Below are positions 9,484 through 18,433 of a stretch of DNA of 64,000 nt, one piece after another (within the stretch, counting starts at the first letter, position 1; each line of letters starts with the position of its first letter). The notes below the pieces were generated by a model. That model did not search any database, was not told the DNA's origin, and saw only the letters and a program-made list of their open reading frames with translations. Source of the stretch: CAYFUT01 sp964346395. Lineage in GTDB: Bacteria; Bacillota; Halanaerobiia; Halobacteroidales; Halobacteroidaceae. The stretch lies in NCBI GenBank assembly GCA_964346395.1, contig CAYFUT010000005.1, positions 1 through 64,000 on the forward strand. Reading direction: 5' to 3'. The position numbers and the translations under genes were made by a program.

Positions 9484-10181
9484 ATTATATCTGGAATGTA
9501 TTAGTGAGAGCCAAGCAGCGGGAAGTTGGTCTGGAGGAAATAGAGTTTAAGTTACCAGCAATTTATTCGCCTTATATGGAGTTGAGCCCAGAAGAGATTA
9601 ATTTCACTGAGGTGCCGGAAGAAATTGATGTTAATCCTTATTATCGGTTTTATGAGATTTTTAAAGATTTATTCAATCCTAATTATTTGCGCCATCAAGA
9701 ACTGAGGGAAGTTTTTCTTGATTTAACACTTCATTTTCTAGGGCAGATAGATATGCTGCAGGGGATGAATAAGATTGATTATTATAAACAGTTTATTTAT
9801 CAAGATATTAAAGACGGTCAGTTTGGGGAGACAGTAAAAGAAGGGATTGATCAGTTTAGTCGGCGGGAGAAAAATATTGTGTTGGAAAACATATGTAAGT
9901 TTTATAAAGTAGGTAAACATATTTATCATCTCCGCGATACAGTTAAGCGTGTATTTCAGGGTTCGATTCTGTATGTTGTGCGCGAAGAAATTAATGAAGT
10001 ACTGTTGTATGTAGCAGCTCCGAAAACTACAGCTAATCAACAGAAACTTGAGGTAATCAAAACTCTGTTTTTACCGTTAGAGTTTAAGATTGCTACTTAC
10101 TGGGAGTATCACTTTGGAGTGATAGGTGTGGCGCCGACAATGGAGATTGGAAAGACTGCTATTTATTCACAGAGGAGGTAG
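9480..10181 (+). CDS. Unrecognised protein translationally coupled to its upstream neighbour
   Basis: 233 residues if translation starts at the ATG that overlaps the upstream stop (ATGA). An earlier in-frame ATG exists at 9459, but the overlap arrangement favours 9480. The product begins MNYIWNVLVRAKQ and looks like a soluble alpha/beta protein. Its C-terminal 60 residues (LEVIKTLFLPLEFKIATYWE and following) suggest a compact beta domain. I see no catalytic motif or membrane span. The Hsp70-like gene begins 3 nt after the stop, so the two are in one operon. A structural or adaptor role in the injection-like machine is inferred from context. Confidence 0.6.
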   Translation: MNYIWNVLVRAKQREVGLEEIEFKLPAIYSPYMELSPEEINFTEVPEEIDVNPYYRFYEIFKDLFNPNYLRHQELREVFLDLTLHFLGQIDMLQGMNKIDYYKQFIYQDIKDGQFGETVKEGIDQFSRREKNIVLENICKFYKVGKHIYHLRDTVKRVFQGSILYVVREEINEVLLYVAAPKTTANQQKLEVIKTLFLPLEFKIATYWEYHFGVIGVAPTMEIGKTAIYSQRR

Positions 10182-10184
10182 ACT

Positions 10185-12827
10185 ATGAGTTATACGCTAG
10201 ATCCGGGGCAGAAAAATTACAATTATGAAGATAAGCGGTTCACCCGGAAGGAACTGCAGGCCATGTCGACTTATAAACTGAAAAAGATCTGCCGGCACTA
10301 TCGAATTGTGAATGCTTATCAGGATTCGTATGCCAAAGAAGAACTGATCAATATAATTTTAAAGCACCGGGGGGTTAAAGACCCTAATTTAATTTGGGAG
10401 CAGCAGGAAGATGGATTAAATAGAATTCAGCAGGTGGTTGATGAGCACTTAACTGTGAGATTAAATCCGGAAGATAAACTGCGGGTGCCGGCGAAAATGG
10501 TAGTTTATGATCAGGTAGGAGTTAGTAAGCGCGACCGCTATAAGGTAGTAGCTGAGAATGAAGTGGAAACTTCCAATGTTTTATTGGTCAATGGGAAGAA
10601 TGATTATCTGTGTGGAGTATTTAATTTACAGCCTGACCCTGATCGGGAAGATGTTTATTATCTAGTAGCTAATAGTGAGCAGCTGCGGTTAGATCAGTTT
10701 GAGAATAAGGATTATAGTTTATTGTTTTTCCGCAAGGAAGATTCAGATTACTTATATGAGTGCTATTATTCTCAGGAACAGATTCTTCCCCAAAATCTTG
10801 AGTATTACAGGCTGCCGATTGTTGACTTTAACGTACAGAAATTAGAAACAACTAAAACTGTATTATGTATTGATTTCGGAACCTCCAATACTACAGCCGG
10901 GGCTTATTTAGATAGCAATTATGTTTCTAACTTATCAGAAAATGAGCTGTTACAGCAGCAGATAAAGGTTAATGAAATCAACTTTGTCAAGTTCCCCTAC
11001 CAAACTGCCCGCCAGAAACAGTGGGTGGAGGCAATTCCGACAGTAGTTTACGTCAAGGACTGTAGTGACCCTGAAGATATAAAGTTTTTATTTGGACATG
11101 AAGCTAAATATAGAATGAGTCAGAATGATTATACCAGTAGTGCAAGTTATTTTCAGGGGATTAAACGCTGGGTCAATACCTACCAGAAAGAAGAAGAAAT
11201 TTATGATGAAGCAGGTAATGTAGTCACGGTGAGCAGAGGAAAAATAATCAGTGAATATATTAATTATGTGTTAGATATAGCTGAACGCCAGTTCAAATGT
11301 AAATTTAAAAATATTCATATTTCCAGTCCAGTTAAATTTAAAACCCAGTTTCTACATCTGCTGCAGGAAATTCTCCCCGATTATAAAGTGGAAACTAAAG
11401 ATGTTCTCGATGAAGGAGTCTCCGTGCTGTACAATACAATTGCCAATCAGATTGAGCAGGGCAAATTTCGCAATGGAGAAGAATATGAAGCTTTGATAAT
11501 TGACTGCGGCGGGGGAACTACTGATCTTTCTTCTTGTAAATTCAGTATTAAGGAAGGGGATATATCCTATCAAGTAGACCTAAAGACGGGTTTTGAGAAC
11601 GGAGATACTAATTTCGGCGGGAACAATATCACCTACCGTATTCTCCAGTTTATGAAAATAGTACTAGCCCAGTATTATACTGACGGCTCAATTGTTGAGA
11701 TAGATGAATTGATTCCGACGCCTAATGTTGACCTGTTTCGGCAGGTAGAGGAAGCAGGAATTGAGAGTATTTATCAAGAGGTAGAGGAAGAATATGAACA
11801 AGCTGAGCAGGTAATTCCGACTCGCTATAAAGAGTATGAAAATAAAACTAGTTTGGAGTATCAAAAGGTAAAGAATAATTTTTATTTCCTCTGGGAATTG
11901 GCTGAAACCATGAAAAAACAGTTCTTTAAGAAGACCAGTATTTTGCGGAATAAATTTGCCTCAACTGATTTTGAAGCAGCCGATAATGATCTGCATATTA
12001 CTCCCTTGGATAAATGGAGCTTATCTATCTACCAGGAAGGCCGCCTGCAGGAAGTTCAGCAGTTTCCGGAAGTAATATTTAATATTCGGGAGATAACTAA
12101 GCTGATCAGAGCTGATGTTTATGAAATAGTACGCAAGTTTTTAGAGGATTTATACCGCCAGGGCCAGTTAATGAACTACTCTATCATTAAGCTTACGGGC
12201 CAATCCTGTAAGATAGATTTATTTCGGGAGGCGCTTAAGGAATTTGTACCGGGCAAAAGTATTGAGTTTAAGCGGCGACAAGAGCAGAAAGAAGGTTCTT
12301 TAGAACTTAAATTATCCTGTCTGCGCGGAGTGATTAGATATATGAAAGCCAAAAAAGCAGGCGCGATTGAGGTTAATATTGCTAGTGAGCCGCCGGTAAT
12401 TCCTTATTTGATTACTGCTTTTAACTTCCGCGGGCAGGAACAGGTGATTATTGAAAGTCAGCAGCAGCTGACAGAAGTACAGGGGCAGATTTCGAAGCCG
12501 TTTAGTGCGCGTGAGGTTAAGTTTTATTTAAAAAGTGAAGAAGGAGCAGTCAAAAAAGAATATCTGTATGAAAATGATGCCGAGCAGTATGAAGATACAG
12601 AAGCTGATGCGTTAGAAGAAGAATACCCCGGCAATATCTCACAGCAAAATACGGATACTATCCGGAATGGAGAAGTTAAGTTTTTCCTATTTACTGAGGA
12701 AGACCGCTGGGGATTTTTTGTCTTACCTGTTGGCCGTCAAGATGATCAGCTGCAGGTAGGAGAGAAGAGATTTTTTAGATTTGAAGATGAGCTATCTCAG
12801 CTGAATTTCTTTGATGGGTTAAAGTGA
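10185..12827 (+). CDS. Hsp70/actin-fold ATPase with an extra N-terminal domain
   Basis: An 880-residue protein. Residues about 20-65 look like a SAP-type helix-hairpin (KELQAMSTYKLKKICRHYRI, then AKEELINIILKHRG). A linker domain follows to residue 220, then an Hsp70-type nucleotide-binding domain: phosphate 1 LCIDFGTSNTTAGAY near 225, phosphate 2 LIIDCGGGTTDLSS near 435, FGGNN near 480, and the adenosine motif IIKLTGQS near 665. The DnaK substrate-binding beta-sandwich and lid are not recognisable; the C-terminus after 740 is a different, acidic domain. It is not housekeeping DnaK, which has no N-terminal extension and about 610 residues. A J-domain gene lies two genes downstream, so the pair may fold, load or dismantle parts of the machine. 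The fold is secure; the client is unknown. Confidence 0.85.
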   Translation: MSYTLDPGQKNYNYEDKRFTRKELQAMSTYKLKKICRHYRIVNAYQDSYAKEELINIILKHRGVKDPNLIWEQQEDGLNRIQQVVDEHLTVRLNPEDKLRVPAKMVVYDQVGVSKRDRYKVVAENEVETSNVLLVNGKNDYLCGVFNLQPDPDREDVYYLVANSEQLRLDQFENKDYSLLFFRKEDSDYLYECYYSQEQILPQNLEYYRLPIVDFNVQKLETTKTVLCIDFGTSNTTAGAYLDSNYVSNLSENELLQQQIKVNEINFVKFPYQTARQKQWVEAIPTVVYVKDCSDPEDIKFLFGHEAKYRMSQNDYTSSASYFQGIKRWVNTYQKEEEIYDEAGNVVTVSRGKIISEYINYVLDIAERQFKCKFKNIHISSPVKFKTQFLHLLQEILPDYKVETKDVLDEGVSVLYNTIANQIEQGKFRNGEEYEALIIDCGGGTTDLSSCKFSIKEGDISYQVDLKTGFENGDTNFGGNNITYRILQFMKIVLAQYYTDGSIVEIDELIPTPNVDLFRQVEEAGIESIYQEVEEEYEQAEQVIPTRYKEYENKTSLEYQKVKNNFYFLWELAETMKKQFFKKTSILRNKFASTDFEAADNDLHITPLDKWSLSIYQEGRLQEVQQFPEVIFNIREITKLIRADVYEIVRKFLEDLYRQGQLMNYSIIKLTGQSCKIDLFREALKEFVPGKSIEFKRRQEQKEGSLELKLSCLRGVIRYMKAKKAGAIEVNIASEPPVIPYLITAFNFRGQEQVIIESQQQLTEVQGQISKPFSAREVKFYLKSEEGAVKKEYLYENDAEQYEDTEADALEEEYPGNISQQNTDTIRNGEVKFFLFTEEDRWGFFVLPVGRQDDQLQVGEKRFFRFEDELSQLNFFDGLK

Positions 12828-12852
12828 TTTTTGGCAGGGGAAGGTGGAAATA

Positions 12853-13617
12853 GTGTTTACTAATCAATTTCCTTATTTTAAACGGGGAAATATTTTGAAG
12901 CAAGAAATATTGGAAAACTTAAGGGATTATCCGCGGGAGTTTTTAGACCTTTATTTTCAAGATTATTCGGAAGGGATAATTTCGGGAGTTAACTTAATAG
13001 TTGGTAACAATACCATTGAAATAGAACCCGGAATCATTAAATTTGCCGGGCGGATCTATTTACTAGCTGATACAGTAGAGTTAGATTATGAAGATGAAAA
13101 CCAAGAGTTGATGATTAAGGTTGAATTTTTAGAGCCCGAGGAGACAGGAAATTTTAGAGTCTGTGGTAGTGAAGTTCGGCTGGCGGAAGAAATAGAGTTA
13201 GCTGATAATGAACTGGAGTTAGGCAGGTTTAAACTCCGCCGGGGGGCTAATTTAAGGGATGACTATGACAACTTTGCAGATTTTGCTACTGAGTATAATA
13301 CAGTTAATATAATTAATGTTAAGTATTCTTATTTAAAGCAGCCTACTCTTCATCCCTCAATTACTGATGCCTTTGCTCAACGATTGTGGGAGCAGTCAGA
13401 AGTTGAACAGCTTGATTTAATGTTTGCCGCTACCTGCTTAAATTCCCGGGCGGTAGGGCGCGCGTTAATAGTTAATTACCTGGAGAAAAAAATAAAAGTC
13501 GACCAAGAAGAGTATACCAACCGAGAGCTGTACGATTATTTAAAACGCGTAATTGCTGGTTTAGGACCAGTTGATAACTCGCCCGATAAGGGGCCGGAGA
13601 AGATTATAGTAAATTAA
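12853..13617 (+). CDS. Tail-fibre/baseplate-like protein of the injection-like locus
   Basis: Starts at the GTG preceded by AAGGTGG with 5 nt spacing; an in-frame GTG at 12844 is also possible but has a poorer site. The product has about 254 residues. Residues 40-80 read ISGVNLIVGNNTIEIEPGII followed by KFAGRIYLL, a pattern I associate with N-terminal segments of phage baseplate and tail-fibre proteins (a beta-strand domain written 'sG.....g..i.i.pG...y.G..y.l'). The rest is acidic and mixed. No enzyme motif is seen. It lies 16 nt after the Hsp70 gene. The family call rests on pattern memory, so treat it as tentative. Confidence 0.5.
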   Translation: MFTNQFPYFKRGNILKQEILENLRDYPREFLDLYFQDYSEGIISGVNLIVGNNTIEIEPGIIKFAGRIYLLADTVELDYEDENQELMIKVEFLEPEETGNFRVCGSEVRLAEEIELADNELELGRFKLRRGANLRDDYDNFADFATEYNTVNIINVKYSYLKQPTLHPSITDAFAQRLWEQSEVEQLDLMFAATCLNSRAVGRALIVNYLEKKIKVDQEEYTNRELYDYLKRVIAGLGPVDNSPDKGPEKIIVN

Positions 13618-13732
13618 GTTTGAGCTTAAGGGTGAGATTAAGCAAACTATTAAAAACCTTAACTTGCTGGGGAACTTAATCTCCATCTCAGCCTTAACCT
13701 TAAACTCAACCTCAACTAGGGAGTGACTAGTA
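13618..13732. repeat. Intergenic imperfect inverted repeat (CTCAA/TTGAG family)
   Basis: A left arm (GTTTGAGCTTAAGGGTGAGA, 13619-13638, then TTAAG) and a right arm from 13677 (CTTAATCTCCATCTCAGCC and on through TTAAACTCAACCTCAA) are imperfect reverse complements and can form a long interrupted hairpin. Sub-motifs TTAAACTCAA and TCTCAGCC recur near 19531-19548, and TTAAACTCAA recurs at 25639. It sits inside the locus, between the fibre-like gene and the J-protein gene, where it could weaken read-through or stabilise an RNA end. No T-tract follows, so it is not a classic terminator. Confidence 0.6.
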
Positions 13733-14161
13733 GTGAAAAACTATTATCAAGTTTTAGGGGTAGACCAGACGGCAGATGAAGAAGAAATTAAGAAGGCTTA
13801 CCGCAAGTTGGCATTAAAATATCACCCTGATAATTGTGACCGAGGTGATGCGGAAGATAGATTTAAAGAGGTAACTGAAGCTTATAATGTGTTGAGTTCA
13901 CCAGAAAAGAGAAAGCAGTACGATCAACAGTTAGGAGGACAAGGCAGCCGCCAGCGCCAGCACAGGCAGCAGACAAAAAAGCAGACTCAGCAGCAGGCTG
14001 AACATGGGTTTAATCAGGGAGATTTTGGCGACTTTGAAGAACAGTTTAAGGAATTTTTCGGATTTGATCCGGCAACAAAAGAACGGGTTAATCAGGAAGC
14101 AGAAGGCGAAGATCCGATGGGGACTAGTGATTTATTTGATGAATATTTTGGAGTTGACTAA
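13733..14161 (+). CDS. J-domain co-chaperone (DnaJ-like), short
   Basis: 142 residues from a GTG start with GGGAGTG upstream. Residues 2-66 are a full J domain with an intact HPD (ALKYHPDN), so it should stimulate an Hsp70 ATPase. The cysteine-rich zinc domain and the C-terminal substrate domains of DnaJ are absent. Instead there is a Gln-rich linker (about 70-95) and an acidic, Phe-rich tail (FEEQFKEFFGFDP, then DLFDEYFGVD), probably a docking peptide. The most likely partner is the Hsp70-like ATPase two genes upstream. A housekeeping role is unlikely given the position and lack of grpE/dnaK neighbours. Confidence 0.9.
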   Translation: MKNYYQVLGVDQTADEEEIKKAYRKLALKYHPDNCDRGDAEDRFKEVTEAYNVLSSPEKRKQYDQQLGGQGSRQRQHRQQTKKQTQQQAEHGFNQGDFGDFEEQFKEFFGFDPATKERVNQEAEGEDPMGTSDLFDEYFGVD

Positions 14162-14184
14162 AATTAGTTAGGAGGAGGTAAGGT

Positions 14185-14838
14185 ATGAGTTCGTTATGGG
14201 CGCGACTGACGGCTGGTTTCCGCAAGCTAATTCATTGGCTTAATTTTCCGCGGCATATTCGTAATTATTATCTGCGGAAAAAAATAAACAAACATACCGG
14301 TAAGCAGGAGACTAAAAGTTTTTTTCGACAGCCGAAGGTTATTGCTTCTTTGGTAATTGGTTTGGTGTTGCTAATTGGTTTAAATCTGGTTTATAAAGAA
14401 GTTTGGCTGTTAATAAGCAGCTGCTTTGTAGTGGGGGTAGCAGCAGTAGGAATTTTAATTAAGGAGACTAAGGTACAGCAGGTTGAAGACAGCTGTCAGG
14501 GGATCACCGAATTGATTCTTAAAGATCAGGAAGGGAACAATGTAAAACGCTGGACTATCAATAATCGTACTTCCTGCTTGATCGGTAAGCAGACAGACAA
14601 TAATCACGTTGATATTGACTTATCGCAGGCTACATACTCTTCTTTGATCAGCCGACAGCATGCGGTGCTAAATAATACTGGAGATAAATGGTATTTTGAG
14701 GATGCTAATTCTTATAATGGCAGTGGACTTAGAAAGCAGGATAACAGTCAAAAATTCAAGGTAGAAAGCGGTCGTCCTTATCAATTGAATGTAGGGGATA
14801 CGATTTATATTGCTAATACTAAATTAGTAGTTCGCTAA
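14185..14838 (+). CDS. Membrane-anchored FHA protein
   Basis: 217 residues. A basic amphipathic N-terminus is followed by two membrane spans (about 49-70 and 72-95), then a cytoplasmic FHA domain (about 110-217) with the expected LIGKQ, SRQHAVLNN and LNVGDTIYIA strands. FHA domains bind phosphothreonine. AGGAGGAGG lies 7 nt before the ATG, and the J-protein gene ends 23 nt earlier. The likely partner is the kinase at the end of the operon, and the anchor would place phospho-dependent docking at the inner membrane, as Fha proteins do in type VI secretion. The domain call is firm; the partner is inferred. Confidence 0.85.
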   Translation: MSSLWARLTAGFRKLIHWLNFPRHIRNYYLRKKINKHTGKQETKSFFRQPKVIASLVIGLVLLIGLNLVYKEVWLLISSCFVVGVAAVGILIKETKVQQVEDSCQGITELILKDQEGNNVKRWTINNRTSCLIGKQTDNNHVDIDLSQATYSSLISRQHAVLNNTGDKWYFEDANSYNGSGLRKQDNSQKFKVESGRPYQLNVGDTIYIANTKLVVR

Positions 14839-14890
14839 TCAATCTACAAATTAGATTAAAACCATTAAAATTATTAGGAGGTAATTAACA

Positions 14891-15439
14891 ATGCAAATGG
14901 ATCGTTGCCAGAGCGGACATCTTTATAATAGCAGAAAATATGACCAGTGTCCGTATTGTGATGAAGATGTACTGGAGGAGAATCATAATTCACAGCAGCA
15001 GGCACAGCAGGAAGAAAGTTCTAAATCACAAGCTGCTGCTCCGGCCGGAGAGAAGACGTTAGCTTATTGGGATGAAGAAACAGAAAGGAATCCAGTAGTA
15101 GGTTGGTTTGTCTGTATTGACGGTGCAGAAAAAGGAAAGGATTATAAAATTCGGAGTGAAAAGAATTTCATCGGCCGCTCGGAAGAGATGCATATTAATA
15201 TTCAGGGAGATAAGCGGATTTCGCGCCGCAATCACGCAGTGGTCAGTTATAATCCGAAAGAGAGAAACTTTGTGCTGATTCCTGGGGCAGATACTACCGG
15301 AATTATTTATGTGAATGAAGAGGCCATTTATGCTCCGACTGAATTATCGCCTTATGATGTGATTCAGATGGGGTCTAGCAAGTTTATTTTTATAGCGCTG
15401 TGCGGGAAGCATTTTGAATGGGAACATGAGGATATTTAA
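14891..15439 (+). CDS. Zinc-ribbon plus FHA protein
   Basis: 182 residues. The N-terminus carries a zinc-ribbon-like pattern (CQSGHLYNSRKYDQCPYCDE: C/H and CPYC ligands, residues 5-24). A Gln/Ser/Ala-rich linker (about 30-60) follows, then an FHA domain (about 75-175) with FIGRS, SRRNHAVVSY and the N-E turn near 140 (VNEEAIYAP). It is soluble, with no membrane span. AGGAGGT precedes the ATG. It is the second phosphothreonine reader in the operon and precedes the phosphatase, so it could be a kinase substrate or scaffold. Confidence 0.85.
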   Translation: MQMDRCQSGHLYNSRKYDQCPYCDEDVLEENHNSQQQAQQEESSKSQAAAPAGEKTLAYWDEETERNPVVGWFVCIDGAEKGKDYKIRSEKNFIGRSEEMHINIQGDKRISRRNHAVVSYNPKERNFVLIPGADTTGIIYVNEEAIYAPTELSPYDVIQMGSSKFIFIALCGKHFEWEHEDI

Positions 15440-15452
15440 GGGAGGCATGAAG

Positions 15453-16295
15453 ATGGCCTTACATTCTTTATTTGTTTTTCCCTACAATTTGACTCTATTA
15501 GCTGGTGTATCGGTAGGAATAATATATGTTTTTTTCTACCGGAAGCAGCCAGTAGAACAGCAGCTTAAGCTAAAAATTGGTAATGCTCAACAGTTAGGAA
15601 CTCGTCAGCGGCAGGAAGATGCCTTTACTACTCTTAAATCAGAAAACGGGACGTTAGCAGTAGTGGCCGATGGCATGGGAGGTTTAACTTCAGGAAGAAA
15701 GGCAAGTCAATTAGCGGTAGAGACTTTTCGGGAAGAATTTGTTCAGACTTATGATTTAGAGCCGATTAAGTTTTTAGTGAATACTACTTATCTAAGTAAT
15801 TCTGCTATTTTGGATTTGGCTAAGGGGAGAAAGATGGGAACTACTTTGGTAGCAGTGATAGCTGTAGGTGATTTATTATATTGGGTTTCCGTAGGTGACA
15901 GCAGGATTTTTCTGTACCGGAACCAGGAACTGACTAATCTTAACCAACAGCATGTATTTGCTAATAAATTAAAACAGGCCTATCAAGCAGGAGAAATCAG
16001 TCGTTATGAGGCTTTAAATCATCCTAAGCGGGAGCGGTTGACTAGTTATTTAGGCCAAGATGATTTTCATAAGATTAATTACGGTGAGAACCCAGTTGAA
16101 TTAAAGCCGGAAGATAAACTAGTTTTGTGCAGTGATGGGGTAGAAAATAATTTAACTGAGCGAGAGTTAGAAAAGATGTTGGCCCGGGATTTACATCCAA
16201 TGCAGGAAGCTCACTTGGTTCTCGACCGGGTTATGGATAAGAACATAGTTAACCAGGATAATGCTACTATAATTGTGCTAGAGAAAAATAGCTAA
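15453..16295 (+). CDS. PP2C-family Ser/Thr phosphatase, membrane-anchored
   Basis: 280 residues from the ATG placed 7 nt after GGGAGG; an earlier ATG at 15447 is too close to that site. One N-terminal membrane span (about 6-26) is followed by a PP2C catalytic domain with all metal-site motifs: RQRQEDAF, VVADGMGG, VGDSRIFLYR, LVLCSDGVENN and NQDNATIIVL. It should remove phosphate from Ser/Thr on targets of the downstream kinase, resembling PppA in the threonine-phosphorylation pathway of type VI secretion. The gene starts 13 nt after the FHA gene and is followed by a degenerate relative. Confidence 0.9.
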   Translation: MALHSLFVFPYNLTLLAGVSVGIIYVFFYRKQPVEQQLKLKIGNAQQLGTRQRQEDAFTTLKSENGTLAVVADGMGGLTSGRKASQLAVETFREEFVQTYDLEPIKFLVNTTYLSNSAILDLAKGRKMGTTLVAVIAVGDLLYWVSVGDSRIFLYRNQELTNLNQQHVFANKLKQAYQAGEISRYEALNHPKRERLTSYLGQDDFHKINYGENPVELKPEDKLVLCSDGVENNLTERELEKMLARDLHPMQEAHLVLDRVMDKNIVNQDNATIIVLEKNS

Positions 16296-16319
16296 TCTTT
16301 AAAAAGGAAGGGAAAAGCG

Positions 16320-18419
16320 ATGAGAAAGGAAAATAGTGATTTCGTTACTGAGTTTATCACCTCTCCTGGTGATTTTAAGAAAAATGGAGATTATTTTGCG
16401 TTTGTAGAGCTTGATGATAAAGTATGTTGGGTGTTGGCTGATGGACTAGATTCGGCTCAGGATGTGCTAAGTGCTAAATTGGCAGCCGGGAGTGTAATTA
16501 GTGACTTTACGGAAAATCCTTCCCTAAAAAAGAAGGATATTAAACAGTATTTAACTGATGCTCACCAATTTTTACGGCGGGAAAGCCGGATGATGAACTT
16601 AAAAGTCAGTTTACTAGTGGTAGTTAGCGATTATAGTTCTCTAGCCTGGGGAAGTATTGGTAACACTAGATTGTATCATTTAAGAAAAGAAGCAATTATT
16701 GATCAGTCGTGGGATAATAGTGTAGCGCAGATGATGGTCGAAGTAGGAGATATTGCTGCTAATAAATTAAATCAGCATGAAGAACGGCATAACTTAACTG
16801 AATATCTAGGCCAGGAAGAAAGAATTAAGCCTAATATTGAGCGGAAAAAAGAATTAAAAGATGATGATGTTCTGCTGATGTGTACAGCTGGTTTTTGGGA
16901 GAATATTGCGGATCAGGAAATTGAAGATACTTTAAAAGAGTCACAAGAAGCGAAGGGGTTTGTAGAAAATTTAGAAAAGAAGCTGCTTAGTAAAGATAAT
17001 AGCAATCTTGATAATTATTCACTAGTTTCTATTTTTGCCAATAAAACTTTTCAGCAAGATGTAAGCAAAGGGCGCTTTTCAGTTAAAAAAATAGCTTTAA
17101 TTTTAATTCCCCTCTGTCTGTTGTTGGGTGGAATTTTGACTTATGGTCAAATGAAGCAGCAGGCAGCTCGCTTAGAACAAAAGAAAGAAAGACAGGCTAA
17201 AATAAAAAAAGGAATCCAGGCTAGAAAAAAGGCTGATAAATTATTTAAGCAGGGCAAATATAAGCAGGCTTTAAGTAACTATCAGCAGGCGCAGGAATTA
17301 TATAAAACAACAAATCAGAATGATAAACAGGAAGCAGTAAGTCAGAAAAGCAAAGTTACTAATAAAATACTTACCGGCCGGAATAAGGAAAAAGAAGGGG
17401 ATCAGAAATTTGCAGCTGGAAATTACCAGCAGGCATTGACTAAATATAAAAAGGCTAAATTAACCTATTTAAAAATAAAAGACTATGACTTAAATAAAAT
17501 TGAGGATAAGATTTCCCGGGCCGAAGATATATTGGAAGCCAAAAATTATGCCCTTGAAGGAAATATGCTGGCTAAGTCGGAAGACTATGCAGTAGCTAAA
17601 GAGAAATACCTGGTGGCTTTAGAAATTTATAAAAAGAATGGGGTGACCGACCGAAAAAAGAAAATAGAAAATAAGATAAAAGAATTAGAGAAACAGCTTA
17701 CTAACCATCAGAAGGTTGAGCAAGCTGAGAAAATAGCTGCTAAGGGAGATAGACTAAAACAGCAGGGGAACCATGAAGAAGCAAATTTAAAGTATATGAA
17801 AGCAAAAGTTATTTATTCAGAATTAGGTAAGACAGAAAAGGCAAATAGTTTAAAGACAAAGATAAATAAGTTAGCTAATCAAAAATTAGTTGAACAAGGG
17901 AAAAAGTATAAACAACAGGGGTTTAGTTATTTTCAGGCCGGGAAGTACGAAAAAGCTTTATTTAATTATAATCAGGCGCAAGAAATGTTTGCCAAAGCGA
18001 ATCAACCTGGTGAAAAGCGAGAAGTGGAAACTGAAATTACAAAGGTGAAAAAACAGCAGGCAATTAAGCAGGCTAAAAAATATGAACAGGCTGCTCAACA
18101 GCAGGTAGAAAAGCAAAATTATGAGCAAGCGTTAAAAAAGTATAAACAAGCTAAGCAAGTTTACACGGATAAAAATCTGCAAACGGCGGAAGGAAAAATT
18201 GACAGCAAATTAGATGAAGTTCACTACAAAAGGGCTAATTATTATGAAAATTTAGGAAATGAACTGGTAGAGAAAGAAAAATATGAACAAGCTTTAGATA
18301 AATATGAGAAAGCAAAAAAGATTTACATTCAAATCAATTATCAGCAGGCTAATAAAAAGGTTAGAAAGAAAATAAAAGAAGTTAAAGAAAAAAAAGATAA
18401 AGCTTTTTTCTTTTTCTAG
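16320..18419 (+). CDS. Degenerate PP2C domain fused to a membrane span and TPR repeats
   Basis: 699 residues. Residues 1-240 follow the PP2C fold, but key metal ligands are changed: VLADGLDS in place of ADGMGG, SIGNTRLYHLR in place of GDSR, and LLMCTAGFW in place of LCSDG. Only the final D-N pair (DNYSLVS) remains, so it is probably catalytically dead. A single span follows (about 257-277), then seven Lys/Gln-rich TPR-like repeats of roughly 35-60 residues (about 300-690; consensus 'GNYEQALxKYxxAKxxY'). It ends in a short AFFFF tail. The gene lies between an active PP2C and the kinase. A sensor or scaffold that binds phosphoproteins inside and uses TPRs on the other side of the membrane is plausible. 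Confidence 0.8.
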   Translation: MRKENSDFVTEFITSPGDFKKNGDYFAFVELDDKVCWVLADGLDSAQDVLSAKLAAGSVISDFTENPSLKKKDIKQYLTDAHQFLRRESRMMNLKVSLLVVVSDYSSLAWGSIGNTRLYHLRKEAIIDQSWDNSVAQMMVEVGDIAANKLNQHEERHNLTEYLGQEERIKPNIERKKELKDDDVLLMCTAGFWENIADQEIEDTLKESQEAKGFVENLEKKLLSKDNSNLDNYSLVSIFANKTFQQDVSKGRFSVKKIALILIPLCLLLGGILTYGQMKQQAARLEQKKERQAKIKKGIQARKKADKLFKQGKYKQALSNYQQAQELYKTTNQNDKQEAVSQKSKVTNKILTGRNKEKEGDQKFAAGNYQQALTKYKKAKLTYLKIKDYDLNKIEDKISRAEDILEAKNYALEGNMLAKSEDYAVAKEKYLVALEIYKKNGVTDRKKKIENKIKELEKQLTNHQKVEQAEKIAAKGDRLKQQGNHEEANLKYMKAKVIYSELGKTEKANSLKTKINKLANQKLVEQGKKYKQQGFSYFQAGKYEKALFNYNQAQEMFAKANQPGEKREVETEITKVKKQQAIKQAKKYEQAAQQQVEKQNYEQALKKYKQAKQVYTDKNLQTAEGKIDSKLDEVHYKRANYYENLGNELVEKEKYEQALDKYEKAKKIYIQINYQQANKKVRKKIKEVKEKKDKAFFFF

Positions 18420-18433
18420 GGAGGTAAGGAAAA

